Notes: generated from the letters alone by a model not told the origin. 41,333 bases of DNA from Lingula anatina (GCF_001039355.2 NW_019775428.1:223792-265124); one strand, 5' to 3'. Counted from the first letter of the stretch, positions 23,001 to 34,465 are shown. Numbers and translations are program-made.

Positions 23001-23587
23001 AGCATTGATGGTTTATATCTGGCATGAAGGTGAGGCCGAAAAGAGATGCCGGAGAGAATAGTTTCAAACTTTTTCCAAAAACGACCATAGCATCGCACAA
23101 CTGCAAAGTCAGTCTTTAAAGGGTCTCCATCTTTGAAGGGCACACGTGGACCTCGTTCCACCTCAAAGTCAGTTTTGCCACGCGTTATAGTTCTATAGGA
23201 ACATTCGATGTCTGGTCCGTATTTCCTCAAAGCTGTTTCTGAAAATCGAAATGTGCCATTTTCTATATAAACCCAGTCTTCATCTATCCAGCATTCCACC
23301 GGCGACGGTTTTTCAAAAAAAGACATCATCTCGGGGCTGTATGGGTCCAATACTGGATATACACATGCCCTGTCATCGTTTTGATTTGAGCGCTGACCGG
23401 ACCTTTTTAACCATGCATAATTTGGCAGAGATTTGACATATCTTTTTGCTTGGATAGGTCTATGCTGTAAGTGATAAATGCTTAAGGTAAAACAAATAAT
23501 CACAGTCACTGTGAAGAACTTCAGAACTTTATGTTTCAGGAATGGCCTGCATAGCCGAGCCACTGTGAATAAAGAGAGACGCCTCAT
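20021..23587 (-). CDS. DUF229 family protein, copy D (complete, inverted)
   Basis: The minus-strand exons are 23587-22752 and 21170-20021, with the same phase-2 join within Gly as in C, giving 661 aa. The intron is about 1.6 kb and holds two MITEs. The start chosen is the Met of MRRLSLFTVARLCRPF, which matches C; the open frame continues upstream only because the 5' flank lacks stops. Motifs are as in C: membrane segment, FGFDSVSR, DGTPQALLPILTG, FHSKYSHG, MSDHGAR and the Cys-rich tail ending KEQLSR. From the SYRTITRGK segment (residue 130) onward it is nearly identical to C, while residues about 30-128 differ more (for example PSPVECWIDED against PPIQCEIDEN). The 5' UTR acceptor seen in B and C is changed here (TTTCAA for TTTCAG). 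Likely a functional paralogue. Confidence 0.9.
21621..21762. mobile_element. Shortened palindromic MITE, family 2, in the D intron
   Basis: The ends GGCCATTCAGATTAAATGATCC and, reverse-complemented, GGCCACTCAGAATAGATGATCC pair. The right arm retains 'ggtcggccatatttagtc', while the left arm has lost the matching part. Confidence 0.6.
22229..22473. mobile_element. Palindromic MITE, family 1, best copy, in the D intron
   Basis: Terminal inverted repeats of about 95 bp run from GGGTTCCCAT through 'ctccctggggagtctcacta' to 'cttaaatgtctgtcacg', with a short central loop. The transcript of either strand would form a long hairpin. Relatives lie at 658-822 and 27000-27222. Confidence 0.8.
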
Positions 23588-23756
23588 GATTTTTACTGTA
23601 TGCCAGAATCTCTTTCGTGATGTGAATGAGTTGAAACTAATAAAAATCCCAATAGTTTGGCCGCAGTTGATAGTGATTGTATGACTGCATACGAGAAATA
23701 AGCATTTAATTATTAATGCAGATAAATTTGTTAAAGGCGTTTTAAAATAGATGTAT

Positions 23757-23860
23757 CTGAATGAGCACGTGTATTTCAAATCCGCACTTTCTTCGCAATA
23801 CGAGCCCAACCACAAGACGGGCCAATTCCCAAGATTTAAAAGTCTAAAGACCGTTTGGTG
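23757..23860 (-). promoter_or_regulatory. Conserved block upstream of copy D with CACGTG
   Basis: Minus-strand counterpart of 6481-6600 and 13963-14085. CACGTG is at 23766-23771, and the GGCCCGTCTTGTGGTTGGGCT stretch is shared with B almost unchanged. Confidence 0.35.
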
Positions 23861-25218
23861 TAGTATTATCCTCTTCTTTCTTTTACGTATAAAGTGAAAT
23901 TGTGCATCTCTGATGCTCAAACTTTTCTCCTGGCACAGATCGCAGTTGGGTTCAATACTCGATAAGGACCATCAACGTTCCTTCTCGCGCCAACCAAAGA
24001 CGTAGTAACAGTCTATGTCCTATTTATTTTCTATTTAATTATTTCTATTTAATTAAGTCAGCACGAAGATGAAATATGGCATTTGACTCCTGTTCCAGGG
24101 TCCAGAGAATCTGAAATAAAGTCAAAAGTTGTATAATATAGTATAGCATAGCCTTGAAACATGTCCTGTAGATCGACAAAGATTCCCAACAGACACTTTT
24201 TTCCAACAACATCAGTTTTAAGCACAGGGAGCAAGGGGAATGGGGGGGGGGGACCTCTCAACTCCTGTTTCCCCGTCGCTATCTTTGTATTCTTCTCTAT
24301 CTCTGTTCTCCCCCCCCCCCCTTAAAAAAGAAGAAAAATAATAACACATAAATATATAAACTAATGATAGAAAAAAGGAAATTTTACTCCTCATGAAGTA
24401 CATTTTTGTATATTCATTATTTACGGTATTTACGGTAGAATATTGCACTACCCTCACGACAATGCACACGTGTAATCATGTAACGACTTATTTGAGCTAA
24501 ATAATCCAGATATTAATAGTTTGGCGTACGTTGTGTTTCAATACACTCCAAAGACCGTGTATTGATTCAGCATCAGACCTACAGTTTCCAGAGAGATAAG
24601 CAGAGAGATATCAAGCTGATTAATGCTTTTATTACCAAAGCACGAGCCATAAAAGCTGCTCTAAATCATTGAACTTTTCAATATGTTCGAACGACCTACA
24701 TATGAACTAGTACAAAACGCGACCCGGTTACCTGAGCGCGTTGACGAAGCCAAGAATATTAAATGTCTACCATTCGCGTTTGAAAATGTCCGAAAAGTCA
24801 TACCGCCTGTGGCTTTATATTGTGCAAAGCTCAATTTTTCCAATTCAGACCTTAAACACGATTAAAACACACCTGGTGTCTTTATTTCCCTGTGAAGTGT
24901 ACAGGGAGGCATGGCGGTGTAAGTGATCGAAAACTATATTGGTAGGAAATATCAAACCCAAGTGCAGGGACAAATCAAGAAATGCTTCCTGAGAGGAGGA
25001 ATTTTTTCTCTTCTATTCTAAAGAAAACTTGTATCTTGCGAGAAAAGTCCAGGATAAACAAAAGATACAGAAATGTACCTTTAAAGGTTTTTAAGAGGCC
25101 ATTAAGTCAGAAAGTTTTTATACATCCAGAATCACCTGTAATATGTTATGATGTGCACAAGGACATTAGATTTAACACAAGCTTTCTTGTGTCTTTTTTT
25201 ATTGCTCCCTGTATACAT

Positions 25219-25384
25219 CAGGGGCGTAACCAGACCTTTTAAAATTGTACGCACAGATTTTGAAAATTCACAGATACGATTATATTCCGTGAAAAATACA
25301 CTGAATTTATGGAGAATAATATCATGGTTGGCTCAAAAAATTGTACGCACAGTGCATCCGTGCGTATGCCTGGTTACGCCCCTG
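25219..25384. mobile_element. 166-bp TIR element with 5-bp TSD
   Basis: The ends are CAGGGGCGTAACCAGACC and, reverse-complemented, CAGGGGCGTAACCAGGCA, flanked by an exact TACAT duplication (25214-25218 and 25385-25389). The interior has a second inverted pair, AATTGTACGCACAG. Non-autonomous. Confidence 0.85.
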
Positions 25385-25747
25385 TACATTTCGCGGTTTT
25401 AGTAACAATCTATCACACTAACAGCCTTAAAAAGGGAGGTAAGATCAATAAGACTAATACAAATGCTGTTAAAATAAATTTGGAAACATAAAAGAACTCA
25501 TAAAATGGTGCCTGCATAATGTTGCGTAATGATAATAATGGTACAATACACTTGAGTAGGCCTTGTGTTTGTAGGCATTGTGTTTATATCTGAAACGTAA
25601 AAGGCACTATATTTCTATATTCTGAGGTTGGCATTGAAGAGCTCATTCGGAATGTTTGGCAATAATATTATTTTTGGGAGGTCAAGACTGGATCCTTGTA
25701 TCCGATGGGAGAGATGACTTTCTAGTTTTCTGTATATATCCCCCTCT

Positions 25748-25748
<1 letters not shown>

Positions 25749-25779
<31 letters not shown>

Positions 25780-25841
25780 ACCCCCCCCCCCCACCCCCGC
25801 AAAAACGCACAAGTACACACACACGCACACACACACACACA
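25749..25841. repeat. Poly-C tract followed by (CA)n
   Basis: A nearly uninterrupted C run of about 48 bases (25749-25797), then ACAC repeats to 25841. Pro-rich and Gly-rich frames here are artefacts. Confidence 0.9.
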
Positions 25842-26999
25842 GACACACAGAGAGACTGTGTTCTGGGAAGCTATAAAAGAGACAGTAGCCAGGAGAACCA
25901 AGAGAAAGTGTTTAGATATCGGTTATTATATTATATAATGTTATTTACGTAGTTTTTTTTTTACCTTGGCGCAGGTGGCAGGCGTGTTTTTCTACCATAC
26001 TAGCCCATATAGTTCTATACCTGTCCCCATTATAATAGCTATATACAGTTGTCTGGGTTATAAGGACAACGGCGGCAACGATGCAGGTACATTTGTATTC
26101 ATAGACAACGTGACACGGCGCATTCATTCCTCGCTCTATTTCTCGCTTATTACATTGATGTTGAAGAAAGATGAGACGAGCAAGGATGGGGCTGTCTAAA
26201 GCTTGAGGAATTAAGTCACCTTTGTTACAGAAAGCAGTTGAATTACCGGGGTATATTTATGTAGGATGCGGAAAACTTAACGCACTTTCTAAAGGGTGGG
26301 ATGAAAACAAATTAACAAACCTACTTATTTGACTTAGCCTGCATCCCCCTGTGAAAATTTTTCTCATTTAACGCTCACTTACGGTTCTCAATGTGTCCTA
26401 AAACAATGTTTTTCCCCTTTAATGAAAAAATGCTCTTAATTTATTCTAGGACATTCTGAAGGACTTCCCAAAAATAGATCTCGAACTGGTACATTCATTA
26501 CAGAACAACATTAGAACTGTAAAAAAAAAAAATTAAATGTTCTAGAATAGATTGAGAAACGTAAGTGAACGTTAAATGAGACAAATTTCCGCAGGGGATT
26601 TGCTTTTTACCCGAGTCATTGGACTTTCCTGGCCAAATCGGAGTTTCATATGAAAAAAAAAGCAATTTCCTACTCACGTGTTCTCGCCCCACCCGTCTCT
26701 GTACTTGTGATCGATGGTTTATACCATTTCTCATTAAATAATTTAGTTCTAGGTGACTTTCTGATCACTTCAACCGCCATGCCTAACGTATATTTTAAAA
26801 GGAAATATTGTTATCGAGTACTTTTTAAAATTACGCTAGGGATTTGTCCTTATTAAGGTCTAAGATAGGGAAGCTAAGTATAGTATTACAGGATATGTAC
26901 AACGGTAGGCACATAAATATGACACAGGGACAAAGGCAAATATCATACCAAGTACATTTTTTTCCTCCTGGGCTTTTCTTTCCTTTTAATTAACTTAAG
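25842..26999. other. Spacer, nothing recognised
   Basis: Short open frames exist on both strands, but none has recognisable domains or splice structure. Confidence 0.4.
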
Positions 27000-27222
27000 G
27001 TGCATTCCCAGAGATTTAGATCGATCCAGAGATTTAGATTTAGATGGACCTAACTCCCTGGGGGTTCACGCTAGATAGCCGTAAGCCGAGCGGGCACGAA
27101 AGTTAATGACCCCCTTACAGCTTGTAGTAGGCGGGACGGACATTTAAGCCGGCTAAACTGACAGTAATCTAGTGAGACTCCCCACAGGGATAGATTGATC
27201 TAAAATCTATGGGAAAGGGGTC
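27000..27222. mobile_element. Palindromic MITE, family 1, third copy
   Basis: Contains 'tagatcgatccaga', 'aactccctgggggttcacgc' and 'gacggacatttaagccggct', then 'agtgagactccccacaggga'. The same order and inversion as at 22229-22473, with lower arm identity. Confidence 0.65.
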
Positions 27223-27289
27223 TTACAGAGATCAACCCCAGACTCACACCAAGAGAATTGAACTGGTTAAGGAGGAAAATTTTTAAACT

Positions 27290-27450
27290 CAACCTAATTA
27301 CGGGGGGGTGGTTTTTTTTTCTGAAAAAGTGGACCATTTACCATAAATCCTTCGTGTGCCCAGATAATTTGCCAGCCACAGCGGACCTTTTCCGGGCAAA
27401 AACGGCGGTTCGAACCCATCGCCCCCCCCCCTCCTCCCTCCCCGCTTAAG
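27290..27450. mobile_element. Relative of the element at 10350-10515, termini lost
   Basis: Shares 'tttttctgaaaaagtggacc', 'ataa..cttc..g' spacing and 'cggaccttttcc.ggcaaaa' with 10380-10470. The outer ends are degraded into G and C runs. Confidence 0.5.
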
Positions 27451-28160
27451 TGCCGCAGATTAATTATGTGCAATTTTCTGTGGCGAGAGTAGTGTGTCAG
27501 GAATTAACGGGAGACATACCTGTAAATATATAATGAAAAATCAATCTGTGGCCCTGGTAGCCACCACCAGTGGACATTCAGTCATTCAGTCAGAGGGGAC
27601 ATCGTGTTCTCCGTGTGACATTATCAAGAAGTACAGAGGTCAGCTGATGTACAAATGTACGTACCTTTGTTGTTGAGCAACAGAACGTTTGGACCCCTGA
27701 ATGTCATATCTGGCCTCCAAATAAGACGTGTAACGTTTTTAAAGCACTTTACCTTAAACGCAATCCGAAGATCCTATGATTTAATCTCTCAGACTTAACT
27801 GCAGTGTAGCAGAGAGGATAGCCAAGCAGGAAGGATGACCAGTCATCGTTTTATCCGTGGTAAACTCGGTATTCACTTGTAATATAAAATTCCTCCGACC
27901 TCGACCGTAAACCTATCCTTGACTGACGATAAGCAAACCGCTTATATGAAAGTCAATTATGGGTTTTCGTCATGCAATTTACGACTTGGCGGTACAGACA
28001 GGGTTGTTAATGGAAATGTACACAAAATTATTCAGAGTAATATCCATTAATATCCAACGGAAAAAAAAAGAATGAGGGTATGACTAATTTATATGTATCT
28101 ATTCACTATAATGCATTGCGTGCCCATACACCTGCGTGTAGCCGGTATATTAACTGTCGA

Positions 28161-29695
28161 TTCAATCAACACAAACACATACAACTGGCGGCAAATTACT
28201 TACGTTATATTTTCCCAAACAAGATCCCAAATATCCTAAAAAACCTAGTTTCTCTTTTTCCCTGGCATCCAAATTGGTGCATTGGCCATGCTAGAAGAAA
28301 TTGGGGACAGCAGCTTATTCGAGGTCGCTTAAGGCTTTTGATCCAAAAATAACTATAATGTTCTGCACAAAAGAAGTAAAGGAACTCCCGCCATTTAAGA
28401 TGAAAAGGTTTAAACCTTGCCTACTGTGATTTAAATTTAGCAATTCAAATACTATGTCATCAATCTGTATTGGATGACATTTCCAATTTAATTTTGTTGC
28501 ATTAGAAATGCACGTTGCACGTTAAAGTAAAATTTTAGATTATTTTGGGGGTGAAACAGAAATGCGTAAAATATTGGGTAAAATTATTTGGCCCCCCAAA
28601 TTCCTGGTGGTTATGCGCGAGTGAAGATTGAAGTTCTGATGAATGGATAGCATGCTAACAATCACACATGTGAATTCCAGAAAGAATTCTTCCCCTTGAT
28701 GAAGGCCTGCCGCGCCCTCTAGAGACGTTAATTGCAGTGCGCGACAGAAATACGCTACATGACACGTAACCTTTGACAAGCACATGCTGATGTCCATTGT
28801 GTGTAAATTTGGTGATAAATGTAAGTGTAATGTAAGTATGTAAGTGTCTTTTAAATTTTTTTGACATTTTCTTTGAAGGGGATATTTGCTCTAAATTTGA
28901 ATACAGTGTGGATGGTAAAAAGTATATGTATATGTATATTTTCACCAGTATTTTTTAATTATTTTCTGTACTAGTGTCATATATGATATCTGGAAAAACG
29001 CTGTTTAAAATGGTTTATAGATGTGAGGTGATAATTTTTAAACAAATTTGTAAACCTTTTTGACCAAGTCTGTATGTTTAATTGTTAAAATATATAAATA
29101 TATAGTGTTGGTGATTGACAGTGCATTGTAATTTTTATTTCATTTTATTATTATTATTTTTTGTGCATTCTTTTAGAATACTAAACGCTAGTTGTTGAAG
29201 TTATAATTACAATTAATACGGACGTCTGGGTTCCCATTTTTCCGTGTGTGCAGAGTTTAAAACATTGAACTTGGATATCTTCACTTTAAAAAGTGAAAAA
29301 GTGATTAAAAAGTGAAAGGGCCGGGTCATTCTTGAGAAGAGACCAAATCTTTCACTACCATGATTATTGAAGCGTTTAGAATAAGGCACCACTCATGTTA
29401 ATTCGTATGTTTCTGAATGCAATACATACATGTAGGCCCTATCTCTTTTATAATTCTGAGGGTGGTACACACGATTTGAATTTCATCAACGGTTTCCTTG
29501 TATATGTATCATCACGTCACTAATGGGTGTAAACTCCTTCCACAGTAATAAAAAATATTAATATTTCTTAAGATATTACGTACATGAAAGGTGCACTGAT
29601 CAATTAAATGGTTTTCAATAATTTTATTCCCAAGGGATGGGGTCCGATATGCAATCAGGGAAAGTTGTGGTAAATGTTTTAATAAATAAAAAATA

Positions 29696-29739
<44 letters not shown>

Positions 29740-30230
29740 ACGATTAACGATTAGCCCCTAAATCAAACTAAACAAATATGAATGACAGACAGCTTTATAA
29801 GTGATTTCAGAAATTCATTGGTTGGAAACGCAACTTACGTTTTCACTGGTCAGCACAACATACGATATCGTAAGAAGGGACATAGAAGGGTTTTACTTTG
29901 GTTTGGTCTTGTCTTGTATGACCTATTTACCATAAGTCTCTGCGAGGTGAGGGGCCATATTGCATGTTGGCCTATTTGTTTTGTTTGCCTTTTTTTAGCT
30001 GAACAGTGCGATTCCCTGACTGCACGAAGCTTGAGAAGTCTTGTTTCAAGGGTATATTTTCTGGAAAGTACAGAGGTATGAAAGAAAATGTATCAAAAAG
30101 TCGTAGTAAATCGCTAGTTTTTTTTCATCGTTGCATAATGAATCATTTCGGAGAACCACCAGTCCTGTCTCGGCGTATTTCAGAAGATATGCGGGATATT
30201 GAAAACACTCCATCCAGTTCCTTTTATATA

Positions 30231-30269
<39 letters not shown>

Positions 30270-30754
30270 TTTTTGTCAAGAATCCCCGCTACATTGTAAT
30301 GATTTAGCACTACCAGTATGCTCTTTACGTTGACATGATCTACTAACAGTGAACATTACATCGTGCCCCCCCCCCCCCCCCAATGCCTTAATTATTAATT
30401 AGGGCTTCTCGGTATTGGTCCATCTTGACAGATAGACACATCAATAGCTTGGTAAGAACCCCTGCACTCAACACTCCCAGTTAACCTGGTTCATTTTGAT
30501 TGGGCCAAAGTCAAATAGTTAGAAACGCACTTGCGGGAGGGAGCGCCCCGCCCCCTCTCCCTTGGCGTAATTACAGCATGGTTTGACTGTCAAAAACGGT
30601 GCGAAAAGGACCTCATTACCCTTGTCATCTGCCATACCAGTGGCACGGTACCACTACTGTAATACAATAAATAAATAAACAATTAAATAATTGATTAAAC
30701 AAACAAATAAACAAACGAACAAATAAAACAAACAAATAAATGATCTAATTTCAG
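28161..30754. other. Spacer between the DUF229 cluster and the zinc-finger gene
   Basis: No exon is recognised. It contains (TAAA)n at 29698-29740, (TA)n followed by a T run at 30224-30275, and a C run near 30366-30381. The promoter and any first exon of the zinc-finger gene should lie here but could not be identified. Confidence 0.4.
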
Positions 30755-31570
30755 ATATCATTTAGGATGTCAGTGCCATGCAGGATAATTGGTGACCAGG
30801 TTTACTTTAATGTGTCCCAGGGCATGGCGTTGTTCTCCACAATGACAGGGGGTGGACAGGTACGGTCCTTTTACAATTATATATATATATGGTTATTTTG
30901 TAAATTGTGAGTCGTTGATTGGGGTTATTTTCTATAGAAACTGGCATAAGAAAATTGAGAATAGTAATAATAATACAGGGGCGTATCCAGAGATATTTTC
31001 TGACAGTCTTCCAAATTATATTTGTTGATCCATCCTTCATTTTTGACCGTCTTCCGACAGAAAACATTAGATGCCCGACAATGTAAACTTGAAAATCTGA
31101 CCGTCTTCCGGAAGACCCAGAAGACGGCCTAAATCCGCCCCTGTAATAATAATGAGTACAGTAGTGGATTTGGTAATCGTTATAAGAAATATTTAATTTC
31201 ACCTACAGGTCATTACATTTAGAGAGAGAGATAAGAAATCTTGTGATGAATTTAGTTTGTTTAACAGTTTAACTTATAACAATTCCATAAGCAAAATGAA
31301 AAGATTTGTTGCAGCAAATTTGCTGCCTAAACTAAATGTTTGCAGCAAGGAAAAATGCAGGAGTTTGCAAGAAAAAATTTTATTGCTGATAATTTGTAGC
31401 AATTTTTCAAGACTGGAATAATTTTAGGAAAATTGCAGCTAATTTACAATAAGTTTGTGACAGACCTAATATTTTGCTAAGGGGGCATGACATTTGATGT
31501 TAGCATAAATTATATTACAAATGGACCTGTATATATACATAAGTCTTTTCTTCAATAATAAGCTTTCTAC

Positions 31571-31623
<53 letters not shown>

Positions 31624-34011
31624 TCCTAGGGTGAAGATCCAGGCCAAGATAATCATGCAGAGTTCCAAACACACCCTTCAGCAGTAAAAACTACTACATC
31701 AGAGTCCAATGACACCAACATATCTGTGGGTGACCTTGACCTCTCAGGTCAAGGCCAAGGTCAAAAGAGATTAAATCTCAAGAGTAATTGTGGAACTGGT
31801 AAACATAAAAGCCATGTGGTTGTAGACAGTGGAGACTTGGACTGCAGCATCAATAAAATGGAATGTATCTTGGCAGATTATGGTTTACCCATTAAAGAAG
31901 ATCACATTAAGATGGTGGACAAGGAGGTTCATCTGTCCCAGGATGCTTTTATATATCTGTTCTTCAAGGTGATCAGCTTAAAGGGACTTGATAATGACCA
32001 GAAGGCAGCTTACCTACAGATTTGTCAGGAGATTGCACAGAGCTACAAACATTACCTGTTAACTGTGTGCTCACAAAATCTGTGTGAACTGGAGAACTAC
32101 AAATTTAGCATTCCATGCAGGACATTCTCAGAGCCTTTAGCTGATGTTGTCTCAAGGGATGGCGAGGGTGGAGAAACAGGTTTTGATGGGAAAAACAAAG
32201 ATCATAATGCTATAATGACGCAGAGTGAAAGAGCAGAATTTTGTAAAGAACTGACTGAAGTGAAAATTGATGGAAAAGCAGACACAGGTGAAAGAGAGAA
32301 TGGGCACTCTGAAAAACAAACATCAGTAAACAAAATTTTTGGTGATGACTCTGAACTTGGGACACCATCTCATTGTGCAGTAAAAGAAACTTTTGGAAAT
32401 AGCGAACAGGACGAAGACAGTGAGCTGGGAATCAAAAGAGAGTTGCTGGATGATGAAAATGAACTTAATTTTGAATCTGTAGAAAAAGACAGCTTTGGAA
32501 ATGGCCATGAAAGCGAAGATGGAGAACTAAAAACAGAACATGAATTAGACTCTAGAGACAATAATAAAACAAAGTGTGTCTATTTAGATAGGAATGTTAG
32601 GACCCACAGAAAAATTAGACAGGTTGAAAAAAGACAACCAGCACTGGCAAATCAAAATAAAGATGACACCACTGTCAAGATCCAGACAAGAAAACCCAAC
32701 CAGAATCGGAAAAGAAAAACTTCAGTTAAATATTCCCAAGGAGGGACAAGAGTAAACACGAGGAAAAAAACAAAGAGAAAGACCACCAAATCTAATTTGT
32801 CAGCACAAAGCTGCAAATTGGACTGTACACAGTTAAAAAATTTACAATCAGAGGATTTAAAGCAATTTGATTGTGACAGGTGTGACAGGAAGTTCTTGAC
32901 AGAGGTTGAACTTCAGAAACACAGCAGAGCTCATTCTGACAGCGAATTAAGGTGTCCACTATGTGACCTGGTTTTTCAGTGCAAGGTCAAGGTCAGGGAA
33001 CATTTGGAAAGCCACGCAGAAAGGAAAGAATTCAAGTGTGTTCATTGTGATAAAATATACACAACTCTTTATGGGTTAAAAACTCATCAAATCATTCATC
33101 ATGGACCTTTTGGTGAGCATAGATGTGATGAGTGTCAGAAAGTTTTTAACAATCCAAGATCCCTTGAACAACATGTAAAAAGGGTGCATAAAAAACGTTC
33201 ATTGCTATGTGACTTCTGTGGAAAACATTTTGATCGTGAGTCTGCATATCGTGCACATGTGACAAAGCATCGTAACCTAGCAACAGGAAAACATGCATGT
33301 CAGTACTGTGAAAAGATTTTCAGCTCAAAAGTAGACAAAGTGCAACACGAAAGAATTCACACGGGTGAGGCTCCATTGACGTGTGAATTTTGCGGAAGGG
33401 CATTTAAAAGAGCACAAAACCTACGCCGCCATCTGGTGGAGATTCACTCGGGAATTCAACATGAATGCCCACAGTGTGGCAAATTGACGAATAGCAAGCA
33501 TAATATGAAACGCCACATAAGTCTGATGCACGAAAAGAACAAGGATAAAATACTTTTGAGAAATCGTGGGACCAAATTAAACAGGAGTAGGAAACAATAT
33601 AACAAGGGTGTTGCCAACACTTCATCAACAAGGGGGTCCCAGTTGAACTATGAAAGCAGGGGGAACACTTATCAGACGAAGTGTCTTTATGTTGATCTGG
33701 ACAAATCTAAACACTTAATCACAAAGGGTTTTACACATCATACCAGTAACCTCTCCAAAATAGTGCCCAATCAAGGCATTGGTGTCACATATTTGAAAGG
33801 AAGCATTGGCCATCAAGATCATAAGAATGCACAGCATGACAGTGCAGCCGACCACCACGTTACTGACGATCAGGACATGCATGCATTCTATCAGCTCTTT
33901 GCACAGCCCACACACGAGGTGGAGGTGGTGACTGCAGACGCCGTTGACGCGGCAACTGACCCCGTGTTTGTAGCATTTCAGCCAACAAATGTTGCTTACA
34001 AACATACATAG
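30755..34011 (+). CDS. C2H2 zinc-finger protein, eight fingers
   Basis: The main exon runs from 31630 (after a CTAG acceptor) to TAG 34011. Its protein has a short N-terminal region, a hydrophobic-helical stretch (DAFIYLFFKVISLKG), a long acidic linker with SELG/ELK repeats, a basic region resembling a nuclear localisation signal (RKRKTSVK, TRKKTKRKTTK), and eight C2H2 fingers. The fingers span 32866-33531, each C-x2-C-x12-H-x3/4-H, with few TGEKP-type linkers. A nuclear DNA-binding role is expected; the target is unknown. I propose an upstream exon at 30755-30859 (TTTCAG|ATATC ... GGACAG|GTACGG), open throughout and in phase 0, containing ATG 30767 and encoding MSVPCRIIGDQVYFNVSQGM. It joins in frame to GEDPGQDNH. 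Further 5' exons are possible. The main exon is secure; the small one is a prediction. Confidence 0.8.
30976..31143. mobile_element. 168-bp TIR element with 5-bp TSD, in the zinc-finger gene intron
   Basis: The ends are CAGGGGCGTATCCAG and, reverse-complemented, CAGGGGCGGATTTAG, flanked by an exact TAATA duplication (30971-30975 and 31144-31148). The interior shares the CCGTCTTCCG motif with 19702-19870 and contains an inverted GTCTTCC/GGAAGAC pair. Confidence 0.8.
31571..31623. repeat. (TTA)n immediately before the acceptor of the main zinc-finger exon
   Basis: Seventeen or so TTA units end 6 bp before the CTAG acceptor (31626-31629), so the microsatellite supplies most of the pyrimidine-poor tract of this 3' splice site. 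Confidence 0.9.
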
Positions 34012-34401
34012 ACACCCATGATATCGATGATTAATTTGAACTAATGCAGTTGGAGACAAGTTTATGATGAATTTTGCCTGCAGTGTGGTAGTTCAGAAGC
34101 TGTGTCTGTTTAACACTGCAGATAATGTTTAAATGTCCTTTTATTTCTCATTTTCTTAATTTTTTGTTAATATCAGACATGAGTCTGGGTTTTTGAAAAC
34201 ATCTCAGAGTACTTAAAGATTAAAAGCTCTTTTGTCACAAACTCAGTAAAAACTTATCACTAACTGTGACTCACATGACATTAGGCCAGCAAGGGACCTG
34301 TGTAATCAGTTAGTTCCTATAAGAAATGAATTTAAAATCTTGGAATTCTGTGATTCTGCGGAAAAAGCTCACTACTGTTGTATCCCATCTTTAGTTTACA
34401 T

Positions 34402-34445
<44 letters not shown>

Positions 34446-34465
34446 AAGTCCTTTCTGTAAATAAA
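34402..34465 (+). terminator. (CT)n/(AT)n tract and polyadenylation signal of the zinc-finger gene
   Basis: AATAAA at 34460-34465, about 450 bp after the stop codon, is preceded by (CT)n and (AT)n repeats. It is the first such signal downstream that I found. Confidence 0.45.

Larger units (their letters stand above)
23900..28160. repeat. Inverted duplicate of the B upstream flank, with insertions
   Basis: Going rightward, the reverse complement follows the B flank leftward. About 24050-24110 pairs with 6240-6300; 24120-24240 with 6100-6230; 24720-24920 with 4980-5170; and 27740-28160 with 4150-4510. The D side is longer because of insertions, including 25219-25384, the poly-C/CA tract, and the elements near 27000-27450. 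No genes are recognised in it. Several duplicated sub-blocks were matched by eye only. Confidence 0.65.

Noticed and set aside
23588-23920. Upstream extension of the D frame to an earlier Met (MSIRDAQFHF)
   Set aside because: The flank is homologous to non-coding sequence upstream of B and C, where the frame is broken, so the Met shared with C is preferred.
25615-25848. Gly/Pro-rich frames near 25.7 kb
   Set aside because: Artefact of the poly-C and CA tracts.
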